The notes under the pieces are model-generated. The model saw only the letters and a list, made by a program, of their open reading frames with translations, was not told the DNA's origin and did not search any database. 64,000 bases of DNA from Paludibacteraceae bacterium. GTDB taxonomy: Bacteria; Bacteroidota; Bacteroidia; Bacteroidales; Paludibacteraceae. Position numbers and translations under genes: made by a program. Shown piece after piece: positions 10,863-20,200 of this stretch (position 1 is the first letter of the stretch; each line of letters opens with the position of its first letter). The stretch spans positions 120,952 through 184,951 of the forward strand of contig CAJOMJ010000001.1 of assembly GCA_905235505.1 (NCBI GenBank). Direction: 5' to 3'.

Positions 10863-12236
10863 ATGGTAGCAGAAATACAAAACACCCTAAGAGACAAAGC
10901 GTGGGCACGTTGGACGGTACTTGTACTGGTGGCATCAATGATGTTTTTTGCCTACATGTTTGTTGACATGCTCTCTCCTCTTGCCTCCCTATTGGAAGAT
11001 ACCCTTGAGTGGGACAGAGGCGACTTTGGCACATACGCAGCAGGTGAGTACCTCCTGAATGTATTCGGATTTCTGATAATTGCAGGTATAATACTTGACA
11101 AGACAGGTGTTAGATTTACGGGTTTGCTCTCCGCCTCACTGATGGTGATAGGAGCAGGGATAAAGGTAGTAGGTGTCACATGGTCGGAGGCGAACACGGC
11201 AGGATGGCTGAACTCATGGTGGACAGAGATGCCCGGTTCTGCCAAATTGGCAATGTTCGGCTTTATGATATTCGGTTGCGGTTGCGAGATGGCAGGCACA
11301 ACAGTGAGCAAGATTCTTGCCAAATGGTTCAAGGGCAAGGAGATGGCATTGGCCATGGGTCTGGAGATGGCAATAGCCCGCGTAGGTGTGTTTGCAGCGA
11401 TGTGGCTCTCACCACTGATAAGTGCTAAGTTTGCAGTGGACGGCGTGAATAGCGTGTCTGCGCCCCTGATATTCGCATCGCTGTTGCTTGTGATAGGTCT
11501 GCTTAACTTCTTCGTGTTCACCATTATGGACAACCAGTTTGACAAGCAGTTGGTAGCATTAGGCGAGGCTACGGCAGAGAAAGACCCTGAAGACGAGTTC
11601 CACGTAAGTGATTTGAAGCAGATATTCACCTCGAAGATGTTCTGGATTATTGCTCTGCTTTGCGTACTCTACTACTCCGCCATCTTCCCATTCCAGCGTT
11701 TTGCCACCAACTATTTAGAGGTGACATTAGGAATAAGCAATGCAGAAGCAGCAGGTTTGTTCAAGTGGTTCCCGATACTTGCAATGGTTCTTACTCCTAT
11801 ACTTGGCATGTTCATCGACTACAAAGGCAAGGGTGCTTCGATGATGCTACTCGGATCGGTGATTATGATAGCATGCCACTCAGTGTTCGCCTTTGTGCTG
11901 CCGGCATACCCAAGTAAGACACTGGCATTGGTAACAATACTGATATTGGGCGTAAGTTTCTCACTTGTACCCGCCTCAATGTGGCCGAGCGTACCGAAGA
12001 TAATAGATGAGAAAGTGCTTGGCAGTGCATACTGCCTAATCTTCTGGGTACAGAACATAGGTCTTTGCCTCGTACCGCTAATGATAGGCAAGCTATATGT
12101 TGCCACAGGCGGTTATCTGGTACCGATGATAGTATTCACCTGTTTCGGTGTACTGGCATTCATATTGTCGATATTACTTAAAGTGGAAGACAGGCGCAAG
12201 GGCTACGGCTTGGAGTTACCAAACAAAGTGAAATGA
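10863..12236 (+). CDS. MFS transporter
   Basis: 457 residues from the ATG at 10863 (MVAEIQNTLRDKAWARW). An upstream in-frame ATG at 10755 would add 36 hydrophilic, non-conserved residues and is unlikely. About twelve hydrophobic segments are visible with a central loop near residues 215-240 (EKDPEDEFHVSDLKQ), the standard 6+6 layout of the major facilitator superfamily. The substrate cannot be named from sequence. The stop overlaps the murF start, so the two genes are probably co-transcribed and the substrate may relate to the cell wall, which is speculation. Confidence 0.88.
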   Translation: MVAEIQNTLRDKAWARWTVLVLVASMMFFAYMFVDMLSPLASLLEDTLEWDRGDFGTYAAGEYLLNVFGFLIIAGIILDKTGVRFTGLLSASLMVIGAGIKVVGVTWSEANTAGWLNSWWTEMPGSAKLAMFGFMIFGCGCEMAGTTVSKILAKWFKGKEMALAMGLEMAIARVGVFAAMWLSPLISAKFAVDGVNSVSAPLIFASLLLVIGLLNFFVFTIMDNQFDKQLVALGEATAEKDPEDEFHVSDLKQIFTSKMFWIIALLCVLYYSAIFPFQRFATNYLEVTLGISNAEAAGLFKWFPILAMVLTPILGMFIDYKGKGASMMLLGSVIMIACHSVFAFVLPAYPSKTLALVTILILGVSFSLVPASMWPSVPKIIDEKVLGSAYCLIFWVQNIGLCLVPLMIGKLYVATGGYLVPMIVFTCFGVLAFILSILLKVEDRRKGYGLELPNKVK

Positions 12237-13495
12237 TGCTTCAGGAGATAATAGACAGAGGTTACAAAGCAGAGGGCAGAATCACGGTGTCCACCGACAC
12301 ACGGAACCTGCCTGAAGGTTGCATATTCTTTGCTCTCCATGGTGCCAATTTCAATGGCAACAAGTTTGCCATGCAAGCACTTGAGACAGGTGCGAATCTG
12401 GTAGTGGTAGATGAAGACATACCTGCCACTTGCACACAGAACGCATGTTTCGGCAAGCAGATAATACGTGTAGAAGACACGCTGAAAGCGCTACAGGAGT
12501 TGGCGCGCGAGTGGAGGGAAGAATGGAGCAAAGGGTCGAAGACAGGAGCAAGAAAAACCGTTATAGGTATCACAGGTACAAACGGCAAGACAACGACGAA
12601 AGAGTTGACGGCTGCTGTGCTTAAGACGAAATACAATGTTCACTACACACAAGGCAACTTGAATAATCAGGTGGGTGTACCGCTCACGTTGCTTCAACTC
12701 ACCGATGAGCATGAGCTTGCCATAATAGAGATGGGTGCCTCTCACCCTGGCGACATACGCGAACTGGTGGAGATAGCAGAGCCGGACTGCGGGCTGATAA
12801 CCAATGTAGGCAAAGCACATCTGCAGGGATTCGGCAGTTTCGAGGGTGTGATGCAAACCAAGGGTGAGTTGTACGAATGGTTGAGAGAGCACAATGGATT
12901 CTGCTTCAGGAATCTTCAGAACGCCTATCTCAGTCAGATGGCAGGCGACTTGCAGACAGTAGGTTACCACACGGGGACGATGCCAAGCGACACACATTTA
13001 GTGGGAGACTACAACTCGGAGAACGTGCAAGCAGCATTGTGCATCGGCAGATATTTCGGTGTAGATGAGCAGGCTGCCATGAGGGCGATAAGAGAGTATG
13101 TGCCGTCGAACAACCGCTCACAACTGATGCAGACAGGGAAGAATCTGCTGGTAGTAGATGCATACAATGCCAACCCGACATCGATGCAGGCAGCGATACT
13201 GAATTTCAGCAACAAGTACTGCACAAACAGGATGTTCATTCTGGGCGACATGCTTGAGTTGGGAGAGTATTCTCACACAGAGCATCAGAACATAGTGAAC
13301 ATGCTACTTGAGCAGAAAGAAGACAGTGTGCTGCTTGTGGGCAAGGAGTTCAAGAACACTACTGCGCCCTACCCTGTGTTCGAGAACACGGAAGAGCTGA
13401 GGAATCATATAGAGCAACACCCTATAGAGGGGAAGACAATACTCCTGAAAGGTTCGCACGGAATACATCTTGAAACATTAATTAACATCCTATAA
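12233..13495 (+). CDS. murF: UDP-N-acetylmuramoyl-tripeptide--D-alanyl-D-alanine ligase
   Basis: 420 residues, cytoplasmic Mur ligase that adds D-Ala-D-Ala to the UDP-MurNAc-tripeptide, the last soluble step of peptidoglycan precursor synthesis. The ATP loop GITGTNGKTTTKE is near residues 112-124; IIEMGASHPGDI, NVGKAHLQGF and YNANPTSM are the other Mur-ligase blocks. Two adjacent ATGs (12233 and 12236) are possible starts; the first overlaps the MFS stop. At 420 residues it is slightly shorter than E. coli MurF (452). Confidence 0.96.
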   Translation: MMLQEIIDRGYKAEGRITVSTDTRNLPEGCIFFALHGANFNGNKFAMQALETGANLVVVDEDIPATCTQNACFGKQIIRVEDTLKALQELAREWREEWSKGSKTGARKTVIGITGTNGKTTTKELTAAVLKTKYNVHYTQGNLNNQVGVPLTLLQLTDEHELAIIEMGASHPGDIRELVEIAEPDCGLITNVGKAHLQGFGSFEGVMQTKGELYEWLREHNGFCFRNLQNAYLSQMAGDLQTVGYHTGTMPSDTHLVGDYNSENVQAALCIGRYFGVDEQAAMRAIREYVPSNNRSQLMQTGKNLLVVDAYNANPTSMQAAILNFSNKYCTNRMFILGDMLELGEYSHTEHQNIVNMLLEQKEDSVLLVGKEFKNTTAPYPVFENTEELRNHIEQHPIEGKTILLKGSHGIHLETLINIL

Positions 13496-13510
13496 AAACC
13501 CCTTACAATC

Positions 13511-14392
13511 ATGAAAAAGAATACACTTTATGCCTTAATAGCAGTAATAGTCGTACTGCTGGGCGCATCAGTATGGTTGTTTGTAAGCAATCATCAAACC
13601 AAAGAAGAAATGCAGGAGATGGTTGAACAGATGACCTTCGAGAAAGAGCAACTTGAGGACGAGTATGAGGACCTGGCTCTGCAGTTTGACGGCTATGGGA
13701 GGAATCTTCAGAACGACTCGCTTGCAGATAAGCTGGCACAAGAACAACAGCGTGTGCAAGACCTGCTTGAGGAACTGCGTATCACCAAAGCCACCAATGC
13801 ACGCCGCATCTCGGAGTTGAAGAAAGAGTTGGCAACAGTGCGTGCGGTGATGGTGGAGTATGTTCGTCAGATTGACTCACTCTCTCAGACCAACGAGCGC
13901 CTGACGAAGGAGAATATAGTTGTACGCCAGCAGTATCAGCAGGCTTCGGAACGTGCGTCACAATTGGAGGAAGAGAAAGTGAAACTGACAGAAGTTGTTA
14001 ACCGTGCGCAGATGCTGGAAGTTGCCGATTTCACCATGACTCCCCTCAATAGCAAAGACAAGAAGACGAACTACCTAAACAAGATTCAGAAGCTGCAGTT
14101 CGACTACAGCATACTGAAGAACACCACAACAGAACCGGGGATAAAACGCATATATATGCGCATAGTCCGTCCCGATGGAGAGGTGATGACAAAGAGTACG
14201 GGCGGCACTTTCCAATATGAGAATGCGCAGATAGAATATTCTCTGACGAAAGAGTTTGAATACGGAGGAGAGAAAGTAAGCGATGTGCTATTCTGGAATG
14301 TTGACGAGATACTGCAGACCGGCATATATAATGCCGACTTCTTCTGCGATGGCAACTTGATAGGGTCATTCCCGTTTAAGATAGGGAAATAA
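13511..14392 (+). CDS. membrane-anchored coiled-coil protein of unknown function
   Basis: 293 residues: one N-terminal membrane helix (residues 7-26, LYALIAVIVVLLGASVWLFV), a long acidic coiled coil (about 30-175), then a globular C-terminal domain (about 180-293) with strands such as IKRIYMRIVRPDGEVM and IYNADFFCDGNLIGSFPF. This layout is seen in a widespread hypothetical family in Bacteroidales. Topology would place the coil and domain in the periplasm. It follows murF by 15 bp and ends at a strong terminator. Function unknown. Confidence 0.8.
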   Translation: MKKNTLYALIAVIVVLLGASVWLFVSNHQTKEEMQEMVEQMTFEKEQLEDEYEDLALQFDGYGRNLQNDSLADKLAQEQQRVQDLLEELRITKATNARRISELKKELATVRAVMVEYVRQIDSLSQTNERLTKENIVVRQQYQQASERASQLEEEKVKLTEVVNRAQMLEVADFTMTPLNSKDKKTNYLNKIQKLQFDYSILKNTTTEPGIKRIYMRIVRPDGEVMTKSTGGTFQYENAQIEYSLTKEFEYGGEKVSDVLFWNVDEILQTGIYNADFFCDGNLIGSFPFKIGK

Positions 14393-14416
14393 GGGAATAA
14401 GGCCTTATAACAATGA

Positions 14417-14456
14417 GCGGCGGGTTTGCCTTGAGTAGCAAACCCGCTGCTTTATT
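14417..14456 (+). terminator. intrinsic terminator between converging genes
   Basis: GCGGCGGGTTTGC (14417-14429) pairs with GCAAACCCGCTGC (14438-14450) around an 8-base loop, with one G-T wobble, followed by TTTATT. It terminates the murF transcript and may also stop the converging GH13 transcript. Confidence 0.85.
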
Positions 14457-14486
14457 ATCCCAAACCGGTCATTAGGACATTGGGGA

Positions 14487-17162
14487 TTATTTGATTTTTC
14501 TTCCAAGTATATCGTAGTTGGTACCATCGGGCTTGATGATACGGAGTGTGCCGTCCTGCAGGACTTTATATGTGGCAGAAGACACAGGAGAGAGGGGGAG
14601 GTCTTCAACATCGGTGGTTATCTCGTATGAGTCCGGCAGATAGGGCAGATCATAGTGTTTACCTGTGAATATCAGCAAGGTTCCGGGGAACAGATACATA
14701 CTTGCATCAGTCTGCGGACGCCCCTCATAGTAGTTGTACCATGTACCTTCTGGCAGGTTGTATAATTTCACCTTATCAGACGAGAAATTACCGACGACAA
14801 GTATTGCCTCATCGCCTTCGCCCCAGAGAATGGTACGCAGTTCTTTGCCACTACCTATGTTTACAGACTTAGGGTCACCTTTGAACACTTGAGGTGCGAG
14901 TTGCGTGCGCAACCGGATTGCCTGAGCTATTTTCTTATACTGCTGCATACGGACACCTTCACTGAAATAGCCATGGGAATAGGGTTGTTCTTTGGTAGAT
15001 GTACGGTTGGCATCGCTGATAACAGAACTTCCCTTCTTGGAGTTGATAGAGTAGTCGTAGCCTATTTCTTCGAACTGCCATATCATGTGGGGTCCGTTAA
15101 GAAGCACATTGAATGCCATATTCATTGCAATACGGCTGAGACGGAAGTTCTCGTCTGTCTTGACATAGCCGTTGCCCCACTCTTTTGCCTTGTAGAAGTT
15201 ACGTTCCTCATCGTGGCTCTCACAATATGAGACATATCCATCACGGTTGGCATCGGAGAAGCTGTCGCCGTCTTTGAGCCATCCCATAGCAGTTTGCGAA
15301 TAGGCATTGTTGGTATTCTGCCAGCACAACATACCTTGCTGAACCAGTTTCGGACGTTGTGTTCCCATGTTCTGTCCCCAATGCTCAAGAATGAAATAAG
15401 GTTCACCATGTTTCTCTGTATCACCTGCGGCGAGGACTCCGTTCTGATAGTAGTGGGTGAGGTTGTCAAGCGTTTTCTGATGGTCGTATGTGGAAGGCAG
15501 TCCGCAGCCGCAGAGTCCGTGAGAGAGGTCCATACGATAGCCGTCAACATGAAACTCCTGCAACCAATAGCTGAGTGCGCGCGTGAACATCTGCCGGGCG
15601 GGAAGGAAGTCGTGGTTCCAATGTTCATAGACATTGTCTCCATGAGGTACTTCAACGCAGAACCAAGGATTCTGACTGAGGTCAGCACCATATGGGTAGA
15701 GTTTGTTCATGGGGTTGAGTCCGGTGGCATGATTAAACACCATATCCATTATAACAGCCATACCGCGCTTATGACATTCGTCTATAAGGGTCTTGAAGTC
15801 GTTTTCACTACCATAGGCTTTGTCCACAGCAAAATAGTGATTGGGGGAGTAGCCCCAGTTATAATTACCGTCGAACTCGCAGACGGGCATAAGTTCTACG
15901 GCATTGACACCAAGGTCTTTGATATAGTCAAGTCTATTGATAAGACCTCGGAATGTTCTTTCGGGAGTATAGTCATATACCCATAGTTCGTATATGACGA
16001 GGTTGTTTTTGTCAGGTCGTTGGAAGTTGAGGGTTGCGTCACTCCATTCGAACTGCGGTTTCTGCGTCTGCACCACCGTAACATATCCTCCGTCTGCGCC
16101 TGCGGGGTATGGCAAGAGTGTAGGATCAGCCTGCCGCGGTTCATACTTGTCGTCAGAGTGCAGCAGTTTGGTGCTGAAGAGGTCGGAGATGCGTTTCATG
16201 CTGCCATCTGAGCGGATTACCACATACTGGAAAGCATACTCTTTCTGCGGCTCAAGGTTCGTAAGTTCTAACCAGAAATAGTTATTATCGCGCTTCATCT
16301 GCCAATCGGAGGAGATTTGCCAGTTGTTGAAGTCACCGACTACGAACACAGCTTTTGCAGGCTCAGTATTGGATGCGGCATAAGTACACAAGGTGAGTTT
16401 GGTAGGGTCTGTCTCATCGTAATATATACCCATGTCTATTCCTTCGGGGCGCACGGCTACCTGTGTGAGTCGCATCACAGTAAGTGTCACCTCGTCGGTT
16501 TTTTCCTCTGTAGCGGTTTTTGCATTAAGCACTATGCGGTAGTCGCCCTCTGCCTGAGCCATGAAGTCATACTGTACATCGAGAACGTTTTCTTCAGTAT
16601 ATACCACTTTATCGTTGACTGCAATAGACAGCGTCGCCTGTTCCGAAGCGGCACCATGTATCTTCACTGTCTGTCCCTGTTCAACAAGTCGACTACTGGA
16701 AGGAGAGATTATTCTTGCATACAATCCGGGGTCTATCAGATCTACGAAGATATCTCCTCCGGAGGCAGTCTTGCCCTCAAGAGAGCCATTCTTGCCATCG
16801 TTGAATACGAAGCAGAGTTGGGTAATCTGTTCTGAATCAGAGCAACCGTAGAACTCTTTAATATTAGGTGTGATATTCAGTTCCCAATTACCGTCAGCGT
16901 TTTTCGTCATCTTGCACTTATTGTCGTATGTTCTCCAAGAGCCGAGAGTATGCCGCCATGTGGTGTTATCGACAGTAACGCCTGTATGCGCCCAACATTC
17001 AGTAGCGTTTTTCATACCGGCATTACCCTCATTGGGGTTGAATATCACTTTGACTTCACCGTTATAACTTTTCTGTACAAAGGCGGGAATAGTAGTAACT
17101 TGTGCAGAGACAGCAGATGCTGACAACATGAGCACAAACAGAATAATACAATGCTTCTTCAT
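14487..17162 (-). CDS. secreted GH13 pullulanase/amylase-like glycosidase
   Basis: 891 residues. Signal peptide 1-20; N-terminal beta domain (about 22-140); Ig-like domain (about 145-235); CBM48/E-set domain (about 250-330, VFVVGDFNNW); GH13 barrel from about residue 375. The four GH13 regions are MDMVFNH, DGYRMDLSHG with nucleophile Asp545, FILEHWG with acid Glu593, and ESHDEER with Asp651. It should cleave alpha-glucans; branching-point versus linear specificity is unresolved. The C-terminus TYKVLQDGTLRIIKP... ending YDILGRKIK resembles a short tail I recall from secreted Bacteroidales proteins, not a canonical T9SS domain. Confidence 0.88.
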   Translation of the reverse strand: MKKHCIILFVLMLSASAVSAQVTTIPAFVQKSYNGEVKVIFNPNEGNAGMKNATECWAHTGVTVDNTTWRHTLGSWRTYDNKCKMTKNADGNWELNITPNIKEFYGCSDSEQITQLCFVFNDGKNGSLEGKTASGGDIFVDLIDPGLYARIISPSSSRLVEQGQTVKIHGAASEQATLSIAVNDKVVYTEENVLDVQYDFMAQAEGDYRIVLNAKTATEEKTDEVTLTVMRLTQVAVRPEGIDMGIYYDETDPTKLTLCTYAASNTEPAKAVFVVGDFNNWQISSDWQMKRDNNYFWLELTNLEPQKEYAFQYVVIRSDGSMKRISDLFSTKLLHSDDKYEPRQADPTLLPYPAGADGGYVTVVQTQKPQFEWSDATLNFQRPDKNNLVIYELWVYDYTPERTFRGLINRLDYIKDLGVNAVELMPVCEFDGNYNWGYSPNHYFAVDKAYGSENDFKTLIDECHKRGMAVIMDMVFNHATGLNPMNKLYPYGADLSQNPWFCVEVPHGDNVYEHWNHDFLPARQMFTRALSYWLQEFHVDGYRMDLSHGLCGCGLPSTYDHQKTLDNLTHYYQNGVLAAGDTEKHGEPYFILEHWGQNMGTQRPKLVQQGMLCWQNTNNAYSQTAMGWLKDGDSFSDANRDGYVSYCESHDEERNFYKAKEWGNGYVKTDENFRLSRIAMNMAFNVLLNGPHMIWQFEEIGYDYSINSKKGSSVISDANRTSTKEQPYSHGYFSEGVRMQQYKKIAQAIRLRTQLAPQVFKGDPKSVNIGSGKELRTILWGEGDEAILVVGNFSSDKVKLYNLPEGTWYNYYEGRPQTDASMYLFPGTLLIFTGKHYDLPYLPDSYEITTDVEDLPLSPVSSATYKVLQDGTLRIIKPDGTNYDILGRKIK

Positions 17163-17204
17163 GGCTTATAGGTATTTCATGACTACAATAGTCGTTTGAC
17201 GCTG

Positions 17205-17235
17205 TAAAGTTACTACAAATATCTGACACGGCAAA
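17205..17235 (-). promoter_or_regulatory. promoter for the 891-residue GH13 gene
   Basis: Read on the minus strand: TTTG (17235-17232), 19 bases, then TAACTTTA (17212-17205), one mismatch from TAnnTTTG. The start would fall about 35 bases before the ATG at 17162. It lies three bases from the terminator of the upstream gene, so this enzyme probably has its own promoter. Confidence 0.5.
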
Positions 17236-17237
17236 CA

Positions 17238-17270
17238 GAAAAAGGAGAATGCTGTACATCCTCCTTTTTC
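17238..17270 (-). terminator. bidirectional hairpin terminator
   Basis: GAAAAAGGAG (17238-17247) and CTCCTTTTTC (17261-17270) form a perfect 10-bp stem with a 13-base loop. The A-rich and T-rich stem ends suit termination in either direction. It lies just downstream of the minus-strand 1349-residue gene. Confidence 0.75.
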
Positions 17271-17298
17271 CATTGCGTCTTTCAATGCAGACAAGCTA

Positions 17299-20200
17299 TT
17301 ATCTACGCAGATATTTCTTGCCGTTTTGAATAATAATGCCCTTGTAGGAAGCATCAACTTTCTGTCCGAGGACATTATACATAGGAGCATTGACATTAAG
17401 CACTTCCTCTATGTTCTCAAGACCGCTGCCTGTATTACCGGTAGTATAAGAGAGCGTAAGAGTGCCATTATCGTTAACTACAAGAGTGAAGTTGACCTCA
17501 ACATTGGCAGGAACAGGCAGTTTGTCAGCATTGTCGCCAAGAGTCTGAGTATTGTAGAGTACTGCAGAAACAGCCCCGTCGCCCGGATAACCATCTGTCA
17601 TATACCATGCGGCATTGTCCGTAGTCTTGACTGCCACATAACTGGTCTGGGTGAACGTTGCACTAAGTGCGCCCTCTACAAACTTGTAGTCGCCCATATT
17701 CAGATAGTCGCCTTCGCAACCATAGTCAGCGCCATTGATATAACCAAACAGGTAGTAGTCAACAACCTGCGGGTTGTCTCCGGTCTTGGTTGCCACAAGA
17801 GTGATGGTGTGGTTTACGACATCGGCAGTGAAGACGAGGTCGTATTCACCTGCCTCGGTGAAAGTATATTCGGCATTGCCGGAAGCAGGAAGCTGATAGG
17901 AATCCACCCATGAATTGCCTTCACGAAGTTTGTACTGATAAGTCTTTGCCTCTGCCTTGAAAGCGGATATTGTATATTCGTATATACCTTCAGATTTGAG
18001 GGTCATAGCCTCTTTCTCTGCAGTGCCGTCATCGTCCCAACCCCAAGGTGAGAACTCGCCCATGATGTAATAATAGTAGGTTACATCAATCGGTTTGCCA
18101 ATCAGTTCTGCCACAGCGGTAGCACGCTCCGAGTCAAGAACATAAGTAAAGGTTACTTTATAGTCACCTTCCTGTGAGATCTGAAGTTGCGAGTCATTGC
18201 CTGTTCCGCCAGGTATCCATTGACCGCCGTTCTTCACCACCTTGAAATAGTATGTGCCTGCTTTAAGGCGTACGGAGTCAATGACGAGTGTTGCTTCATT
18301 GTTCTGCACTGTCATTTTGTTCTGCTCGGCAGTGCCGCTCCATGCTATGCCCATCAGTGCAGAGTCACCTGCAATGACATAGGTATCTTCGAAGTTTTGA
18401 GGTCTCTCGGTATCGGCAGTTACGCAGATAGCGAAGGTAGTGAGGTCCATTGCAATGGTTATATCCTGAACCTTGTAGGTTGCGAACTCTATATTGCCGC
18501 CGTTACCGCCTGTGACACCCTTGCTTGAACATTCGGTGTCAAGAGTAGTGAACTCGTGTCCTGTTTCAGTGTCTGAATTCCACTGACCATCGGTAATCTT
18601 GAAGGCGTGAGCGCCTGCTGCAACATCTTTGAATGTAATAGTACCATTCACCAGAGCGGCCTCGGCATTGTTAACCAACCAGTTTTTACCTGTTAGAGCC
18701 TCATCGCCTACCACATAGTAAACCTTAGGAGCCTCACCTGTCACTACTTTGACGCAAATCCTGGTGCCGTCGAAGGTGATGGTTACATCCTGCTTGGTGC
18801 CGGTTGTGAAGACAATGTTTTGTCCGTTTCCACCGGTTACGCCTTCACTGGTGCACTCGGTGTCGATAGTGGTGAACTCGTGTCCTGTTTCAGTGTCAGA
18901 GTTCCATTGACCGTCGGTTACTTTGAACGCATGTAAGCCGGGTTCGAGGTCTTTGAAGGTAACTGTGCCGTCAACAATCTCTGTTCCGTTAGCAGCCCAG
19001 TCGTTCATAGTACCGGCAACATAGTATTTGGTCTCAACAACGGCGGTGTCGGTGTTGAGCAAGGTGGCATCAAGAGCAACGTAATGACTTGCTATGTTGG
19101 CAGTGAAGTTGAGTTGGTATGAACCTATCCGGTTGAAGATGTAGTTATAATCGCCCTGAGCCGGAAGTTCATATACACCCCACTGATGGTCAGCTGTGAG
19201 TTTGTAGTAGAGAGTGTCAGGCGCTGCGGTAATAGCGAAAGTATCAATCTGATAAGTGTAGATACTATCGTTCACTTTAGTCATTTCGGGAGCATTGGCG
19301 GGTTCCCAACCCCATGAGAAGAAGTCGCCTACGATGGAATAAACGTGAGTGATAGGAGCAGCATCGCCTGTCTTCTCAAGTTGGATGCTCACTGCACCTG
19401 AAAGAGGATTATAGATGTAGGTAACGGTGTAAACTGCTGTTTCTTCAGTAATCTCATACACGGCATTGCTTCCTGTTTTGGGGAATACTTCTTCGTTGTC
19501 CCAACTATGACCCTTGATAATCTTATACTCAATCTTGTGTCCTTTCTCAAGAGTTACGCCGGTAACCACGAGAGTATAGAGACCGTCAACGAGTTGCATT
19601 TCGTTGTCTGTATTGGTGATATCCCAATTATCGCCATAAACTGCATTACCTGCAACGGTGAGAATTTCTTTTACTTCGACAGCCTCGACGACAACACATA
19701 CTTTATTATTAACAATAGCGATTGCTATGTTCTGCACTTTGTCGGTAGTGAAGGTGATGTTTCCGTAAGCGTCGTGAGTTACATTGGGGCTTACGCATGA
19801 GCTGTCAAGCGTAGTAAACTCGTGAGTATTATCTTCTGCGCTGTTCCACTGACCGTCGGTAATCTTGAATGCGTGCGTACCGGCGGGAACATTCTGGAGG
19901 ATGATAGCTCCATCCATCATTGCAAGGCTGTCGGGAGCCCAGTTATAGCCTGTGAGTTCCTTGTTGCCTGCAACGTAGTAAACGGTAGCTGTGGAATCAA
20001 CAGGTTCGAATGTAGCTTCTGCCATGTGACCCAGTCCGGCAATCTCCATGAATATGAATACCACATTGTATTTACCATCCTCGGTGATGATGTACTGATA
20101 GTTATCGTTGTTATTATTAGTATCACCATAGCTAACATCCCAACTATGGTTCTTGACAACCTTCCACTGAATGGTATCTTTTGCCTTGAGTTCCACATTC

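Noticed and set aside
10196-10897. 233-codon minus-strand open frame over the second ompH gene
   Set aside because: Antisense to a well-supported skp gene and Cys/Leu-rich without any recognisable domain.
15294-15986. 230-codon plus-strand open frame inside the GH13 gene
   Set aside because: The minus-strand frame carries all four GH13 motifs here; the plus frame has no coding signature.
18400-20000. Regular DNA repeats suggesting a CRISPR array
   Set aside because: The repeats are spaced by 300 bp or more, encode similar protein modules in frame, and have no short uniform spacers.
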